Assembly: GCA_963773735.1 (NCBI GenBank)
Contig: CAVZCK010000016.1
Location: forward strand, 1 to 64,000
DNA length: 64,000 bases
Direction of reading: 5' to 3'
From: CAVZCK01 sp963773735
Lineage (GTDB): Bacteria > Pseudomonadota > Alphaproteobacteria > Rhizobiales > Rhodomicrobiaceae
Shown in pieces: positions 1-7,503 of the stretch. The translations under genes were made by a program, and so were the position numbers. The notes under the pieces are model-generated. The model was not told the DNA's origin. It saw only the letters and a program-made list of their open reading frames with translations, and ran no database searches. Within the stretch, counting starts at the first letter, position 1; each line of letters begins with the position of its first letter.

Positions 1-841
1 GCGGATGCAGGTGAGCACATCCTGCAAGGGCTTGCGGGCGGGCATGTGATAAAGGCAGTCGCCGACCGCGACCATCGGTGCGCCTGTTCCTCGCCGAGTT
101 CCGCCAACTGCGCCAGCCGCCTGGCATCCTGCCCGTCAAAGGCGAGCGCTGCGCCGATGAAGACATGACCGGAAAAGCGGCTTGCGAGTTCCCATGCACT
201 TCAGCAAAAGTCTGCGGGGGCATCAGCTCGTTATTTGGTCGCATTTTCTCGGCGTAAACCGGCGTCCACCTTGCTGGAAAATGCTCCGGAGGCGGCAGAA
301 GAATGAGAATTTGCCCCTCGCCATGACGGATCAGATCGTCGAGCCAGAGATAGCATTCGGCTTTTGGCGCGCGCCGGTTGCCGCGGGTCAGGAGGCGGCA
401 GAGCCGACCCCAGGCGGGACGATCCGTCGGGAGGCAGACGATTTCCAGACGGCCCTTTTCAATCGCCTCTTTCGTCGCCCCGGCCAACGAGCCGGGGCCT
501 ACTCGCCTCAAGGCTCGGCTTGGAATTCGATGAGAAGCGAGTGGGTCCGGGCTCGGCCTGGCGACCGCCGGGACGACGCTGAAAGAAGGCCAGTGCCTAA
601 GAGTATCAGCACGATCATCCAATCTGTCTTGCAACACCAGACGGCAGCCAGGGATGTATTTGAGGCCGAGCTGCTTGGCGGGCTTATGCGCGCGGACGAC
701 GCCCGCCACCGAGTTGCGGTCGCAAATGGCGAGCGCCTTATAGCCCAGCTCGGCGGCGGCGACGGCCAGCTCTTCGGGCCGCGATGCGCCGCGCAAAAAA
801 CTGAAATTGCTCGCCGCGACGAGTTCCGCGTAAGCCGTCAT
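1..841 (-). CDS. dnaE2: DnaE2 error-prone DNA polymerase III alpha subunit, N-terminal part, frameshifted
   Basis: Translesion polymerase of the ImuA-ImuB-DnaE2 mutasome; this is the PHP-domain end, cut by the window edge. The start ATG (839-841) overlaps the imuB stop as ATGA, so the two are translationally coupled. The product opens with MTAYAELVAASNFSFLRGAS, then an AICDRNSVAGVVRAHKPAKQ block and IPGCRLVLQD, as in DnaE2. About 59 extra in-frame residues follow, encoded by a palindromic genomic repeat (473-578), before the family sequence resumes at LEIVCLPTDRPAWGRL. The frame then changes near 185 (to GHVFIGAALAFDGQDARRLA) and again near 80 (to PMVAVGDCLYHMPARKPLQD). Identity is sure; whether the breaks are real or sequencing indels is not. 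Confidence 0.85.
   Translation of the reverse strand, partial: MTAYAELVAASNFSFLRGASRPEELAVAAAELGYKALAICDRNSVAGVVRAHKPAKQLGLKYIPGCRLVLQDRLDDRADTLRHWPSFSVVPAVARPSPDPLASHRIPSRALRRVGPGSLAGATKEAIEKGRLEIVCLPTDRPAWGRLCRLLTRGNRRAPKAECYLWLDDLIRHGEGQILILLPPPEHFPARWTPVYAEKMRPNNELMPPQTFAEVHGNSQAAFPVMSSSAQRSPLTGRMPGGWRSWRNSARNRRTDGRGRRLPLSHARPQALAGCAHLHP
473..578. repeat. Palindromic dispersed repeat, family 1, inside dnaE2
   Basis: A roughly 105-bp element with complementary GC-rich ends (cgtcgccccggcc at one end, gggacgacg at the other). It aligns with copies at 34424-34529 and 38436-38533, sharing cgtcgtcccgg, gacccactcgc and ggcgagtaggccccggctcg-type blocks in the same order with the first of them. 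Here it lies inside the dnaE2 reading frame and is read through without a stop. Confidence 0.75.
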
Positions 842-2397
842 GGAAACAACCCGTGCATGAACCAGCGCTGGTCTTCGCTCTGGCCGTAGACGCCCTCGCG
901 ATAGAGCCAGAAGCGCTGGCCCCTCTCATCCTCGACGACGTAATAATCGCGGGCGCTCGATTTTTTCCCGCCCTCCTGCCACCATTCCGGCGAGATACGC
1001 TCCGGCCCTTCCGCTCTTTCGACCACGTGACGGCAGCGCCGCCAGACGAATTTGCGCGGCGGATAATCCGGCACCAGCGCGATGACGTCGATCGGCTCGG
1101 GGCGCGGCAAGAGCATCAGCGGGCGCGGCAGAGACAGGACAGGGACGGCAGCGGTCCGGGCAGGTCTCCAAACGGCGGCGGGGACATGAACGCTCGCGCG
1201 CTCCGGCCAGTAGCTTTCGGCGAAGGCAAAGCGGGCGGCGGCCCTCTCGCCAAGCCGGGCCGTCACCCGGTCGAGAAATCGGGCGATGTGCTCACCCCGG
1301 TCATCCTCGCCATCGACAACGCTGCCGAGAATATCCGTCTGCCGATTGATGAGAGGCTCGGCGCCGAGCGCGTAAAGCGCGACCGCATCGAAGCCGAGCG
1401 CCGGATCGAACCGGCCTTCGAGCGCCGCGAGCTTTTCTTTCAGAACGCGGCCGACATGGTTCGGCTCGCGGCTCGGCCGCGCCATTTGAAAGCGGATTTC
1501 GGCCTTGCCGTTCTGCGTGTCGAAAAGCGCGAGCGTGAAGCGGCGCGCGCCCTTGCCGTCGGCCTTGAGGCTTTCGGTGACGCTGCCGATCAGGATCTCG
1601 GCCGTTTGCGCCAGTCCCTCGAAGGCAGTGAGCGGATCGGCGAATTCGAGACGCGCAGCATAGACCGGCTCCGGCATCAGCGGCGATAGCGCCTCTCCCT
1701 CCCGCCCCAGCGCCTGATCGAGACGGCAGGTGATCGCCTTGCCGAGCCTGCTTCTCAGGCTCGCGCGCGGGATCTGGAAGAGCTGCCGGATGGTTTTCAG
1801 CCCGAGCCTTTCGAGGAGCGCCGCGCTTTCCGCCTCGATCCGCAGCGCCTTGACCGGCAGGCCGGCGAGCGCATGGGCCTCCTCGCCCGGCGGCACGACG
1901 ACGGACGGGGTTTTGGAGTAGCGCGCCAAGCCCCAGGCCGCACCGGCCGTGCCTGCCAGCGCTCCCCGTGCGGCGAAGCCAAGGCGGTGGAGATAATGAA
2001 TGATGCGGTCGAGCAGCGCTTCTTCGCCGCCGAAAAGATGGGCGAGGCCCGTTGCTTCGATCCAGAGCCCATCCGGCTCGTCGGGCGCAACCCAGGGGCT
2101 GAACCGGTTGCAGGCGCTGGCGAGCCGCTTCAACTCCCGGCGCTCGGCCTCAGGGTCGTGCGGGGCGGCCGCAAGCGAGGGCAGCATGGCGCAGGCGTCC
2201 GTGATAAGCATGCCCGTCTGCAACCCGGCCTCCCGCGCGGCGTGATTGAGCCCGGCGATGCGTTTTCCGCCCTTGCCCTTGGCGATCACCGCCAGCGGCC
2301 TCGGAGCCGGATCATGCAGCCCGATGCCGCCGTCTTCCCGCCGCACGAGCCGGTCCGTTCTCCAAAAAGGGAGCCAAATGGAAACCACGCGCTGCAT
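838..2397 (-). CDS. imuB: ImuB, Y-family polymerase-like mutasome protein
   Basis: Inactive Y-family DNA polymerase homologue that acts as the hub of SOS mutagenesis, linking ImuA and DnaE2 to the beta clamp. Product of 519 residues from the chosen start (MQRVVSIWLPFWRTDRL); a longer frame begins 33 bases upstream but lacks homology there. Recognisable are the N-terminal palm-like segment, GMLITDACAMLPSL, WIEATGLAHLFGGEEALLDR and the little-finger region LEFADPLTAFEGLAQTAE. The acidic catalytic residues of active Y polymerases are not in their usual form, as known for ImuB. The start overlaps imuA by about 85 bases and the stop overlaps the dnaE2 start, consistent with one SOS operon. Confidence 0.93.
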   Translation of the reverse strand: MQRVVSIWLPFWRTDRLVRREDGGIGLHDPAPRPLAVIAKGKGGKRIAGLNHAAREAGLQTGMLITDACAMLPSLAAAPHDPEAERRELKRLASACNRFSPWVAPDEPDGLWIEATGLAHLFGGEEALLDRIIHYLHRLGFAARGALAGTAGAAWGLARYSKTPSVVVPPGEEAHALAGLPVKALRIEAESAALLERLGLKTIRQLFQIPRASLRSRLGKAITCRLDQALGREGEALSPLMPEPVYAARLEFADPLTAFEGLAQTAEILIGSVTESLKADGKGARRFTLALFDTQNGKAEIRFQMARPSREPNHVGRVLKEKLAALEGRFDPALGFDAVALYALGAEPLINRQTDILGSVVDGEDDRGEHIARFLDRVTARLGERAAARFAFAESYWPERASVHVPAAVWRPARTAAVPVLSLPRPLMLLPRPEPIDVIALVPDYPPRKFVWRRCRHVVERAEGPERISPEWWQEGGKKSSARDYYVVEDERGQRFWLYREGVYGQSEDQRWFMHGLFP

Positions 2398-3091
2398 CGA
2401 ACTCCATCTCCCATCGTTGCGGTAGAACACTCGCCATACGCTCCAATTGAAGCTGCAGGCGGGGCGGACCTAAAAGCCGGCAACCGGCATGGTCTGCCTG
2501 CGGCCGGCTGGGCAGGGCCGACACGCGCCAGCGTCCATGCGCCGCGGTTGCCCCGCCGTTTTGCCGGTGCCGAAGCAGGAAAAGGGGCATTTTTCCGGCC
2601 GCGGCGCGCAATTTGAGGCGGCGGCTTTCAGCAAAGGCATAGAGCCGCTCATGGGAGCCGAGCGCGCCGATGACCGCGCCGAAGGCGCTTGATGAAACCG
2701 CCTCTTCCAGCGTCCAGAGCAGATCCTTTTCTTTGGCGGCCGTGACCATAAGCAGCCGGCCCGGCGCGATGCCAAGATGAGCAAGACCGTGGCCATAAAG
2801 CTCGCCGCGCTCCTGCACATCGTTCGCCAGCCGGCAAAAGCAGAGGCTTTTGCCCATTCCGCCGGGCGCTTTCGCCGCCATTGAGACGGCAAAGGCCAGC
2901 GCTGCGCTCTCATCGCCCGGAGCCGCGGCGAACAGCTCATGAAAACCCGAGGCAAGCAGACTTTCAGGAGCGCATTCCGGCGCCAACTCGCCGATCGTTT
3001 CTGTCGCGGACGCCAGCCGGAACGGGGCAGGCTTTGGCGGCCGTTTGCGAAGCCGATCGGGGCGGGCCAAGGTTGGACGAAGGGATGGCAT
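2312..3091 (-). CDS. imuA: ImuA, RecA-like mutasome protein
   Basis: First gene of the SOS-inducible imuA-imuB-dnaE2 cassette; ImuA is a RecA/SulA-like protein needed for damage-induced mutagenesis. The product (259 residues from MPSLRPTLARPDRL) contains GFHELFAAAPGDESAALAFA, a GRLLMVTAAKEKDLLWTLEE block and the proline/arginine-rich RWRVSALPS tail typical of alphaproteobacterial ImuA. A start 15 bases upstream is possible but would lie within the LexA box, so the inner ATG is preferred; neither start has a clear ribosome binding site. The C-terminus (MEFDAARGFHLAPF) overlaps the beginning of imuB in another frame. Confidence 0.85.
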   Translation of the reverse strand: MPSLRPTLARPDRLRKRPPKPAPFRLASATETIGELAPECAPESLLASGFHELFAAAPGDESAALAFAVSMAAKAPGGMGKSLCFCRLANDVQERGELYGHGLAHLGIAPGRLLMVTAAKEKDLLWTLEEAVSSSAFGAVIGALGSHERLYAFAESRRLKLRAAAGKMPLFLLRHRQNGGATAAHGRWRVSALPSRPQADHAGCRLLGPPRLQLQLERMASVLPQRWEMEFDAARGFHLAPFLENGPARAAGRRRHRAA

Positions 3092-3100
3092 GGCAAAAAT

Positions 3101-3115
3101 GTTCATGTTTTGTTC
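3101..3115 (-). promoter_or_regulatory. LexA (SOS) box upstream of imuA
   Basis: The + strand reads GTTC-ATGTTTT-GTTC, an exact match to the alphaproteobacterial LexA operator GTTC-N7-GTTC. It sits 10 bases upstream of the preferred imuA start and overlaps the alternative start at 3106. Its position says that imuA-imuB-dnaE2 is LexA-repressed and damage induced. Confidence 0.88.
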
Positions 3116-3227
3116 TTGTCCAACAGAGCGCCATTCCTATCCTTCTGTCAAGCCCCCGCATTCAAAGATGATCTGCCCGGCCCGCAGTGTTACAGATAGA
3201 GACCGCTCTCGCTCGAAAGGGATTCAC

Positions 3228-3635
3228 ATGGACATCCGACACGAAGGGAAAATCCCGACGCGCCGCGCCAACCCCGATTATTTCACCGGCACGGTCTGGC
3301 AGGACGTCATTATCGAGGCACCGCAACCGGCCCGCGTCAGAGCGTTTCGCGTCAGCTTCGAGCCCGGCGGACGCACCAACTGGCATACGCATCCGCTCGG
3401 ACAGACGCTCCATGTGCTGAGCGGCGTCGGCCGGGTGCAAAGCTGGGGCGGACCGGTGCGCGAGATCCGCCCGGGCGACACGATCTGGATCCCGCCGGGC
3501 GAGAAGCATTGGCACGGCGCCGCGCCGGAGACTGCGATGGTCCATCTTGCCATCCAGGAAGCTCAGGACGGCAAGCAGGCAACATGGTTCGAGCCGGTGA
3601 CCGATGAGGTCTACAGCACCGCCCCTCAAGCCTGA
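3228..3635 (+). CDS. Mn-dependent cupin, (R)-mandelonitrile-lyase-like family
   Basis: Single-domain cupin of 135 residues. The sequence follows the family of the Granulicella tundricola cupin hydroxynitrile lyase closely: FTGTV near the N-terminus, RTNWHTHPLGQTLHVLSG, RPGDTIWIPPGEKHWHGAAP and a TDEVY tail. The metal ligands of that enzyme map to His53, His55, Gln59 and His94, all present at the same numbers here. Ribosome binding site gaaaggg sits 7 bases before the ATG. Most family members have no proven substrate and are often labelled cupin or carboxymuconolactone-decarboxylase-like, so cyanohydrin chemistry is possible but not shown. Confidence 0.85.
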   Translation: MDIRHEGKIPTRRANPDYFTGTVWQDVIIEAPQPARVRAFRVSFEPGGRTNWHTHPLGQTLHVLSGVGRVQSWGGPVREIRPGDTIWIPPGEKHWHGAAPETAMVHLAIQEAQDGKQATWFEPVTDEVYSTAPQA

Positions 3636-3645
3636 CGCTCTCGAG

Positions 3646-3671
3646 GGCGCGCGCCGCGCTTGCGCGCCTTT
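3646..3671 (+). terminator. Possible intrinsic terminator after the cupin gene
   Basis: A perfect 7-bp inverted repeat (ggcgcgc / gcgcgcc) with a 9-base loop is followed by tttctc, 11 bases after the cupin stop. The T tract is short, so this is a weak or factor-assisted terminator at best. Confidence 0.4.
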
Positions 3672-3736
3672 CTCGGCGCACCTAAATTTGAGCGGTGTCA
3701 CATGCGCAGCATTTCTGTCCCATCGAGGATCATCCC

Positions 3737-5419
3737 ATGAGTGAAGTACGGGCTGATGCCGAACTGGATCCAACCGATCCCTATCAGCGTGAAGCGCAGA
3801 TCTTCCCAAAGCTCAGCGAAGACATGGCGGCCCGTGTCGCTCACTTCGGCAGCGAAGAAGAACTGCCGAAGGGCTCGATGGTCTTCGAGCGCGGACAGCG
3901 CGGCGTTGACTTTTTCGTGGTGCTCGAAGGCTCGATCGAGATCTTCGATTTCGACGCCCACGGCCAGCCGGAAATCATAACCACTCACGGGCCGCGCGAG
4001 TTCACCGGAGAGCTGGATCTGTTCAACCAGCGCAAAATTCTGGTCAGCGGACGGACGGGCGTGGACAGCCGCGTCCTGCGGCTCAAGCGGCCCGATTTTC
4101 GCCGCATGGTGACGGCTGAGCCGGATATCGCCGAGATCATCATGCGCGCCTTCATTCTGCGGCGTGTCGCCCTGATCCGTCACGCGCAGGGCGGGGTCAC
4201 GGTTCTGGGGCCCGGCCATGGCGGGGACACGCTGCGCATCGAGCGCTTCCTCACCCGCAACGGTTACCCAAATCGCCTGATCGATACGGAGAAAGACGCC
4301 GACGCACAGGGCTTTCTCGACTGCTTTCATCTGAAGGCGGAGGAACTGCCGGTCGTCGTCCATTCAGGCTGCCGCGTGCTGCGCAACCCGTCGAATCCGG
4401 AGCTTGCCGATGCGCTCGGCCTGACGGAGACGATCGACCCGGCCTTCGTCTACGACCTCGCCGTTGTCGGCGCCGGTCCTGCCGGGCTCGCGGCGGCCGT
4501 CTACGGCGCGTCGGAGGGTCTGTCGACGATCGTGCTCGAAGCGCTCGCGCCGGGCGGGCAGGCGGGGACATCGTCGAAGATCGAAAATTATCTCGGCTTT
4601 CCGACCGGCATATCCGGTCAGGCGCTCGCCGGCCGCGCCCAGGTGCAGGCCCAGAAATTCGGCGCACGCCTTGCCATTTCCCGCCCAGTCGTCGGGCTCG
4701 ACTGCGATACCACACCCTATCGCCTTGCGCTGGAGGGCGGCGGACAGGTCTCGGCACGAGCCGTCGTCGTCGCGACGGGCGCGCGCTACCGGACGCTGAG
4801 CGTGCCGAATTATGAGCGCTTCGAAGGGCAGGGCATCCATTACGCGGCAACCGCGATGGAGGCCCAGGTCTGCGCCAACGAAGAAATCATCGTCGTCGGC
4901 GGCGGCAATTCCGCCGGCCAGGCGGCGATGTTCCTCTCCCGGCATGCGGCCCATGTCTATATGCTGGTGCGGGCAAAGGGCCTTGCCGAGACGATGTCCG
5001 ACTATCTGGTCCAGCGCATCGAAGTCTCGCCGCACGTCACACTGCTAACCGAGACCGAGGTTACCGGGCTCGATGGCGCCGCAATGCTCGAGCGCGTGAC
5101 CTGGACGAACCGGGCGACAGCCGAGAGTGTGGTCAAGCCGATCGGGAACATCTTTGTCATGATCGGCGCCGCGCCAAACACGAATTGGCTGAATGGCTGT
5201 CTTACGCTCGACCCAAAAGGTTTCGTCCTGACCGGGCCCGAGACGTCGCCCGACAACGCCGCCGCTCATGGCGGTTCGCCTTTCGGCACGTCTCTTCCCG
5301 GCGTATTCGCGGTCGGCGATGTCCGCTCCGGCTCGGTCAAGCGCGTTGCGTCGGGCGTCGGCGAGGGCTCGGTGGTGGTGCAGGCGATCCACAGATATCT
5401 CAATCCGCCAATTGGATGA
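3737..5419 (+). CDS. Cyclic-nucleotide-binding domain fused to thioredoxin-reductase-like FAD oxidoreductase
   Basis: Flavoprotein of 560 residues. Roughly residues 20-135 form a CRP-like cNMP-binding beta roll (KGSMVFERGQRGVDFFVVLEGS, PREFTGELDLFNQRKILVSG). Residues 150-235 look like a degenerate thioredoxin/glutaredoxin segment (RIERFLTRNGYPNRLIDTEK). From about 243 a thioredoxin-reductase fold follows, with FAD motif VVGAGPAGLAAAVYGASEG, GGQAGTSSKIENYLGFP, an NAD(P)H motif VVGGGNSAGQAAMFLSRHA and the C-terminal GVFAVGDVRSGSVKRVASGVGEGS. The redox CxxC of true thioredoxin reductases is replaced by YAATAMEA, so it cannot be a classical disulfide reductase. Start chosen at the ATG after gagg; a longer in-frame start at 3695 is less likely. 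Confidence 0.88.
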   Translation: MSEVRADAELDPTDPYQREAQIFPKLSEDMAARVAHFGSEEELPKGSMVFERGQRGVDFFVVLEGSIEIFDFDAHGQPEIITTHGPREFTGELDLFNQRKILVSGRTGVDSRVLRLKRPDFRRMVTAEPDIAEIIMRAFILRRVALIRHAQGGVTVLGPGHGGDTLRIERFLTRNGYPNRLIDTEKDADAQGFLDCFHLKAEELPVVVHSGCRVLRNPSNPELADALGLTETIDPAFVYDLAVVGAGPAGLAAAVYGASEGLSTIVLEALAPGGQAGTSSKIENYLGFPTGISGQALAGRAQVQAQKFGARLAISRPVVGLDCDTTPYRLALEGGGQVSARAVVVATGARYRTLSVPNYERFEGQGIHYAATAMEAQVCANEEIIVVGGGNSAGQAAMFLSRHAAHVYMLVRAKGLAETMSDYLVQRIEVSPHVTLLTETEVTGLDGAAMLERVTWTNRATAESVVKPIGNIFVMIGAAPNTNWLNGCLTLDPKGFVLTGPETSPDNAAAHGGSPFGTSLPGVFAVGDVRSGSVKRVASGVGEGSVVVQAIHRYLNPPIG

Positions 5420-5582
5420 TGCGAAGATGGCGCCGAGGGCATTCCGCCGGAATTCCGCGATTGCCTCCGCCGCCGCAATCCAGTAGTGAGAAAGTGAGGT
5501 TCGGCGAGTTGGAAGCAGACGGATTTTGCTTGTCGGGACAGCGCCAGGCCGCGGATTTCGGTCAATTGGTTGATGTCGTAAG

Positions 5583-5658
5583 GCCGGCTTAGCTCAGTTG
5601 GTAGAGCAACGGTTTTGTAAACCGTGGGTCGGGGGTTCGAGTCCCTCAGCCGGCACCA
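5583..5658 (+). tRNA. tRNA-Thr (anticodon TGT)
   Basis: A 76-base cloverleaf. The acceptor gccggct pairs with agccggc at the 3' end; the D arm is gctcagttggtagagc. The anticodon stem acggt/accgt encloses the loop tttgtaa, giving anticodon TGT (threonine, ACA codons). A T arm with ggttcgagtcc follows, and the 3' CCA is encoded. The IS481-derived element begins 16 bases downstream. Confidence 0.95.
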
Positions 5659-5674
5659 ACAAAATAATTGTCCA

Positions 5675-5896
5675 TACCGGAGACATCGGTAACAGATCGT
5701 ACCTAAGACATAGGTGACAACCTCGTGCCGAACTCCCGGCACAGCTCGCTCATGCCTTCGCCGTCCAGCAGACGGCCGATGAAACGCACGCGCTCATCCA
5801 TCACCGAACACTCTCTCCACGGCATCAACACCTCCCGCCAAAGCGGGAAAAGTGTTACCCATGTGTCCGGTACAAACCGTCACCTATGTCTCAGGT
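5675..5896. mobile_element. Small non-autonomous IS481-family derivative (MITE-like)
   Basis: Each end carries two tandem copies of an 18-19-bp module of the form accgga(g/c)acat(a/g)ggtaac: 5675-5693 and 5701-5718 on the left, and their inverted counterparts at 5854-5872 and 5879-5896 on the right. Between them lies only the first third-helix-sized piece of an IS481-type transposase (5703-5801, minus strand). The element therefore looks like an internally deleted insertion sequence that keeps its transposase binding sites. It lies directly downstream of tRNA-Thr. No clear target-site duplication was identified. Confidence 0.65.
5703..5801 (-). pseudogene. IS481-family transposase, N-terminal remnant
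   Basis: A 32-residue frame starting MDERVRFIGRLLDGEGMSEL and continuing CREFGTR matches the N-terminal helix-turn-helix of IS481-type transposases. It then runs straight into the left terminal module and stops. The catalytic DDE domain is absent, so the copy cannot mobilise itself. Confidence 0.65.
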
Positions 5897-6056
5897 CGGG
5901 CACATTTTGCCTTCCCCTGTGTTGAGCCAACATGCAGCCATGGGAGCAAAATGCGCGTCGCCCCGAAGGGGATTCAGACGTTTCTGCGGAACCTATTGCC
6001 GCTTTTTCCAGACGTTGATCTGCTCGGCAGGCTCTTAGCCGCTGCCAGAAGGCGAC

Positions 6057-6070
6057 TTGATACGCGTCAA
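6057..6070. promoter_or_regulatory. FixK/FNR-type box upstream of the CBS-domain gene
   Basis: TTGATACGCGTCAA is a perfect TTGA-N6-TCAA palindrome of the CRP/FNR family (FixK, FnrN, AadR). It lies about 104 bases upstream of the CBS-domain start. Similar boxes precede the hibernation factor (6734) and the acetyl-CoA synthetase remnant (8803), which supports regulation by oxygen limitation. Confidence 0.7.
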
Positions 6071-6173
6071 ACCCCTCTATCTCGATTCGGCGTATGTTTA
6101 TTCATTGGCCCTGGCCTTCGCTCCTCTCTGTGAAGGAGCGCGACGCGAAACCGGGTTCTTAAGGGAGACCTTA

Positions 6174-6596
6174 ATGAAAGTGAAAGATGCAATGCACAAA
6201 GGGGTCGAGTGGGTCGAGCCGACCATGTCGCTTGTCGAGATCGCAGCCAAGATGCTCAACTATGATATCGGCGCGATCCCGATCGGTGAAAATGATCGCC
6301 TCATCGGCATGGTCACGGACCGCGATATCGTGATCAGGGGTGTTGCCAAAGGCGCAGCGATCTCTGGCTTGACCGCCCGCGATGTGATGACGAAAGGGAT
6401 CGTCTATTGCCGTGATGACGAGGAGCTGGACGATGCGCTTCGGATCATGGAGCAGAAGAAACTCCGCCGGCTGCCTGTGCTCGATGAAAACAAACGCATG
6501 GTCGGCATGTTGAGCCTGGGCGATCTCTCACATGCGGCTTCGCATGAATTGACGGGTGAGCTCGCCGCAGCCGTGTCGGAACATCATTCGGCGTGA
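6174..6596 (+). CDS. CBS-domain pair protein
   Basis: Small cytoplasmic protein of 140 residues made of two CBS motifs: VKDAMHKGVEWVEPTMSLVE with IGMVTDRDIVIR for the first, and TARDVMTKGIVYCRDDEELD with LSLGDLSHA for the second. CBS pairs bind adenosine nucleotides and act as energy sensors; stand-alone two-CBS proteins of this kind are common in alphaproteobacterial low-oxygen regulons. Ribosome binding site aagggag precedes the ATG by 7 bases. A FixK/FNR box lies upstream, and the next gene encodes a ribosome hibernation factor, so a role in metabolic slow-down is plausible but unproven. Confidence 0.9.
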   Translation: MKVKDAMHKGVEWVEPTMSLVEIAAKMLNYDIGAIPIGENDRLIGMVTDRDIVIRGVAKGAAISGLTARDVMTKGIVYCRDDEELDDALRIMEQKKLRRLPVLDENKRMVGMLSLGDLSHAASHELTGELAAAVSEHHSA

Positions 6597-6733
6597 TCGC
6601 CCGATCCGGGCACCAAACAGAAAGCGGCGAAGGCGCGAGGCGTCCCCATCCTCCACGAGGCTGGGCTCACGGGGAATATGAGGCTCCCGTGTAATAACTC
6701 GGCAGCCAACTCTTGGTGACGGAGCGAGCAAGC

Positions 6734-6747
6734 TTGATCTGACGCAA
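6734..6747. promoter_or_regulatory. FixK/FNR-type box upstream of the hibernation factor gene
   Basis: TTGATCTGACGCAA fits the FixK consensus TTG(A/C)-N6-(T/G)CAA and lies 65 bases upstream of the HPF start, a usual distance for activation at about -40. Confidence 0.6.
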
Positions 6748-6811
6748 GGCTCGACGGCCCGCCCGAGAGCATGTTGTCGGGATCGAATTGCACCCATTAG
6801 GAATCCGTTCC

Positions 6812-7378
6812 ATGCAGACGCCATTGCAGATCAGCTTTCAAGACATGAAGCCGTCGCCCGCCATCGAGGCTCGCATCCGCGAAATGGCCGCGAAACTCGA
6901 ACGCTTTCACGATCGCATCATCGGCTGCAGCGTGCTTGTGGAGGCCCCGCATCGCCACCACCGGAAGGGACAGCTCTACAATGTGCGCATCACGCTGAGC
7001 GTTCCGGGCAAGGATATTCATGTCGGCCATACTGGGCCGCAGGACCATGCTCATGAGGACGTCAACATCGCCATCCGCGACGCATTCGATGCGGCCAGCC
7101 GGCTGCTGGAGGACCATGCGAGAAAAATGCGCGGTGATGTGAAGGCCCATGCCGCGCCTATGCATGGCAAGGTCGTCCGCTTGTTCGAGGACTATGGCTT
7201 CGTCGGGACCTCGGAAGGCGAGGAGGTCTATTTCCACCGGAATAGCGTTGCGGATGGACGTTTCGACGAGCTCGGCATCGGCGGCGAGGTACGTATCGTC
7301 GTCGCCGAGAAGGAAGGCGAGCAGGGGCTCCAGGCGAGCACGGTCACGCCCGTCGGCAAGCATCATATTCTGGGCTGA
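6812..7378 (+). CDS. HPF/RaiA-type ribosome-associated protein with C-terminal cold-shock domain
   Basis: Protein of 188 residues with two domains. Residues 1-105 have the beta-alpha ribosome hibernation fold (MQTPLQISFQDMKPSPAIEA, an early helix EMAAKLERFHDRI, then AHEDVNIAIRDAFDAASRLL). Residues 115-180 form a cold-shock/S1-like RNA-binding domain with MHGKVVRLFEDYGFVGTSEG and EEVYFHRNSV, keeping the aromatic RNP-type surface. HPF proteins bind the 30S subunit and stop translation in stationary or starved cells. This domain pairing replaces the usual dimerisation tail of long HPF. The gene has its own FixK/FNR-like box. Confidence 0.88.
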   Translation: MQTPLQISFQDMKPSPAIEARIREMAAKLERFHDRIIGCSVLVEAPHRHHRKGQLYNVRITLSVPGKDIHVGHTGPQDHAHEDVNIAIRDAFDAASRLLEDHARKMRGDVKAHAAPMHGKVVRLFEDYGFVGTSEGEEVYFHRNSVADGRFDELGIGGEVRIVVAEKEGEQGLQASTVTPVGKHHILG

Positions 7379-7503
7379 CGGTCTCGGTGCCGCGACGGCG
7401 CCGTAATCACGCCGTCAGGCGGCGTGGCACACTGGCTAATCTTGATCCGCAGGACGCGATCACGAGAGAGCCGATATTTCGGACAAAGCGATCGGGGAGA
7501 ACC

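Noticed and set aside
7442..7455. FixK/FNR-like TTGATCCGCAGGAC upstream of alanine dehydrogenase
   Set aside because: Only the left half matches; the right half lacks CAA, so I do not count it with the three good boxes.
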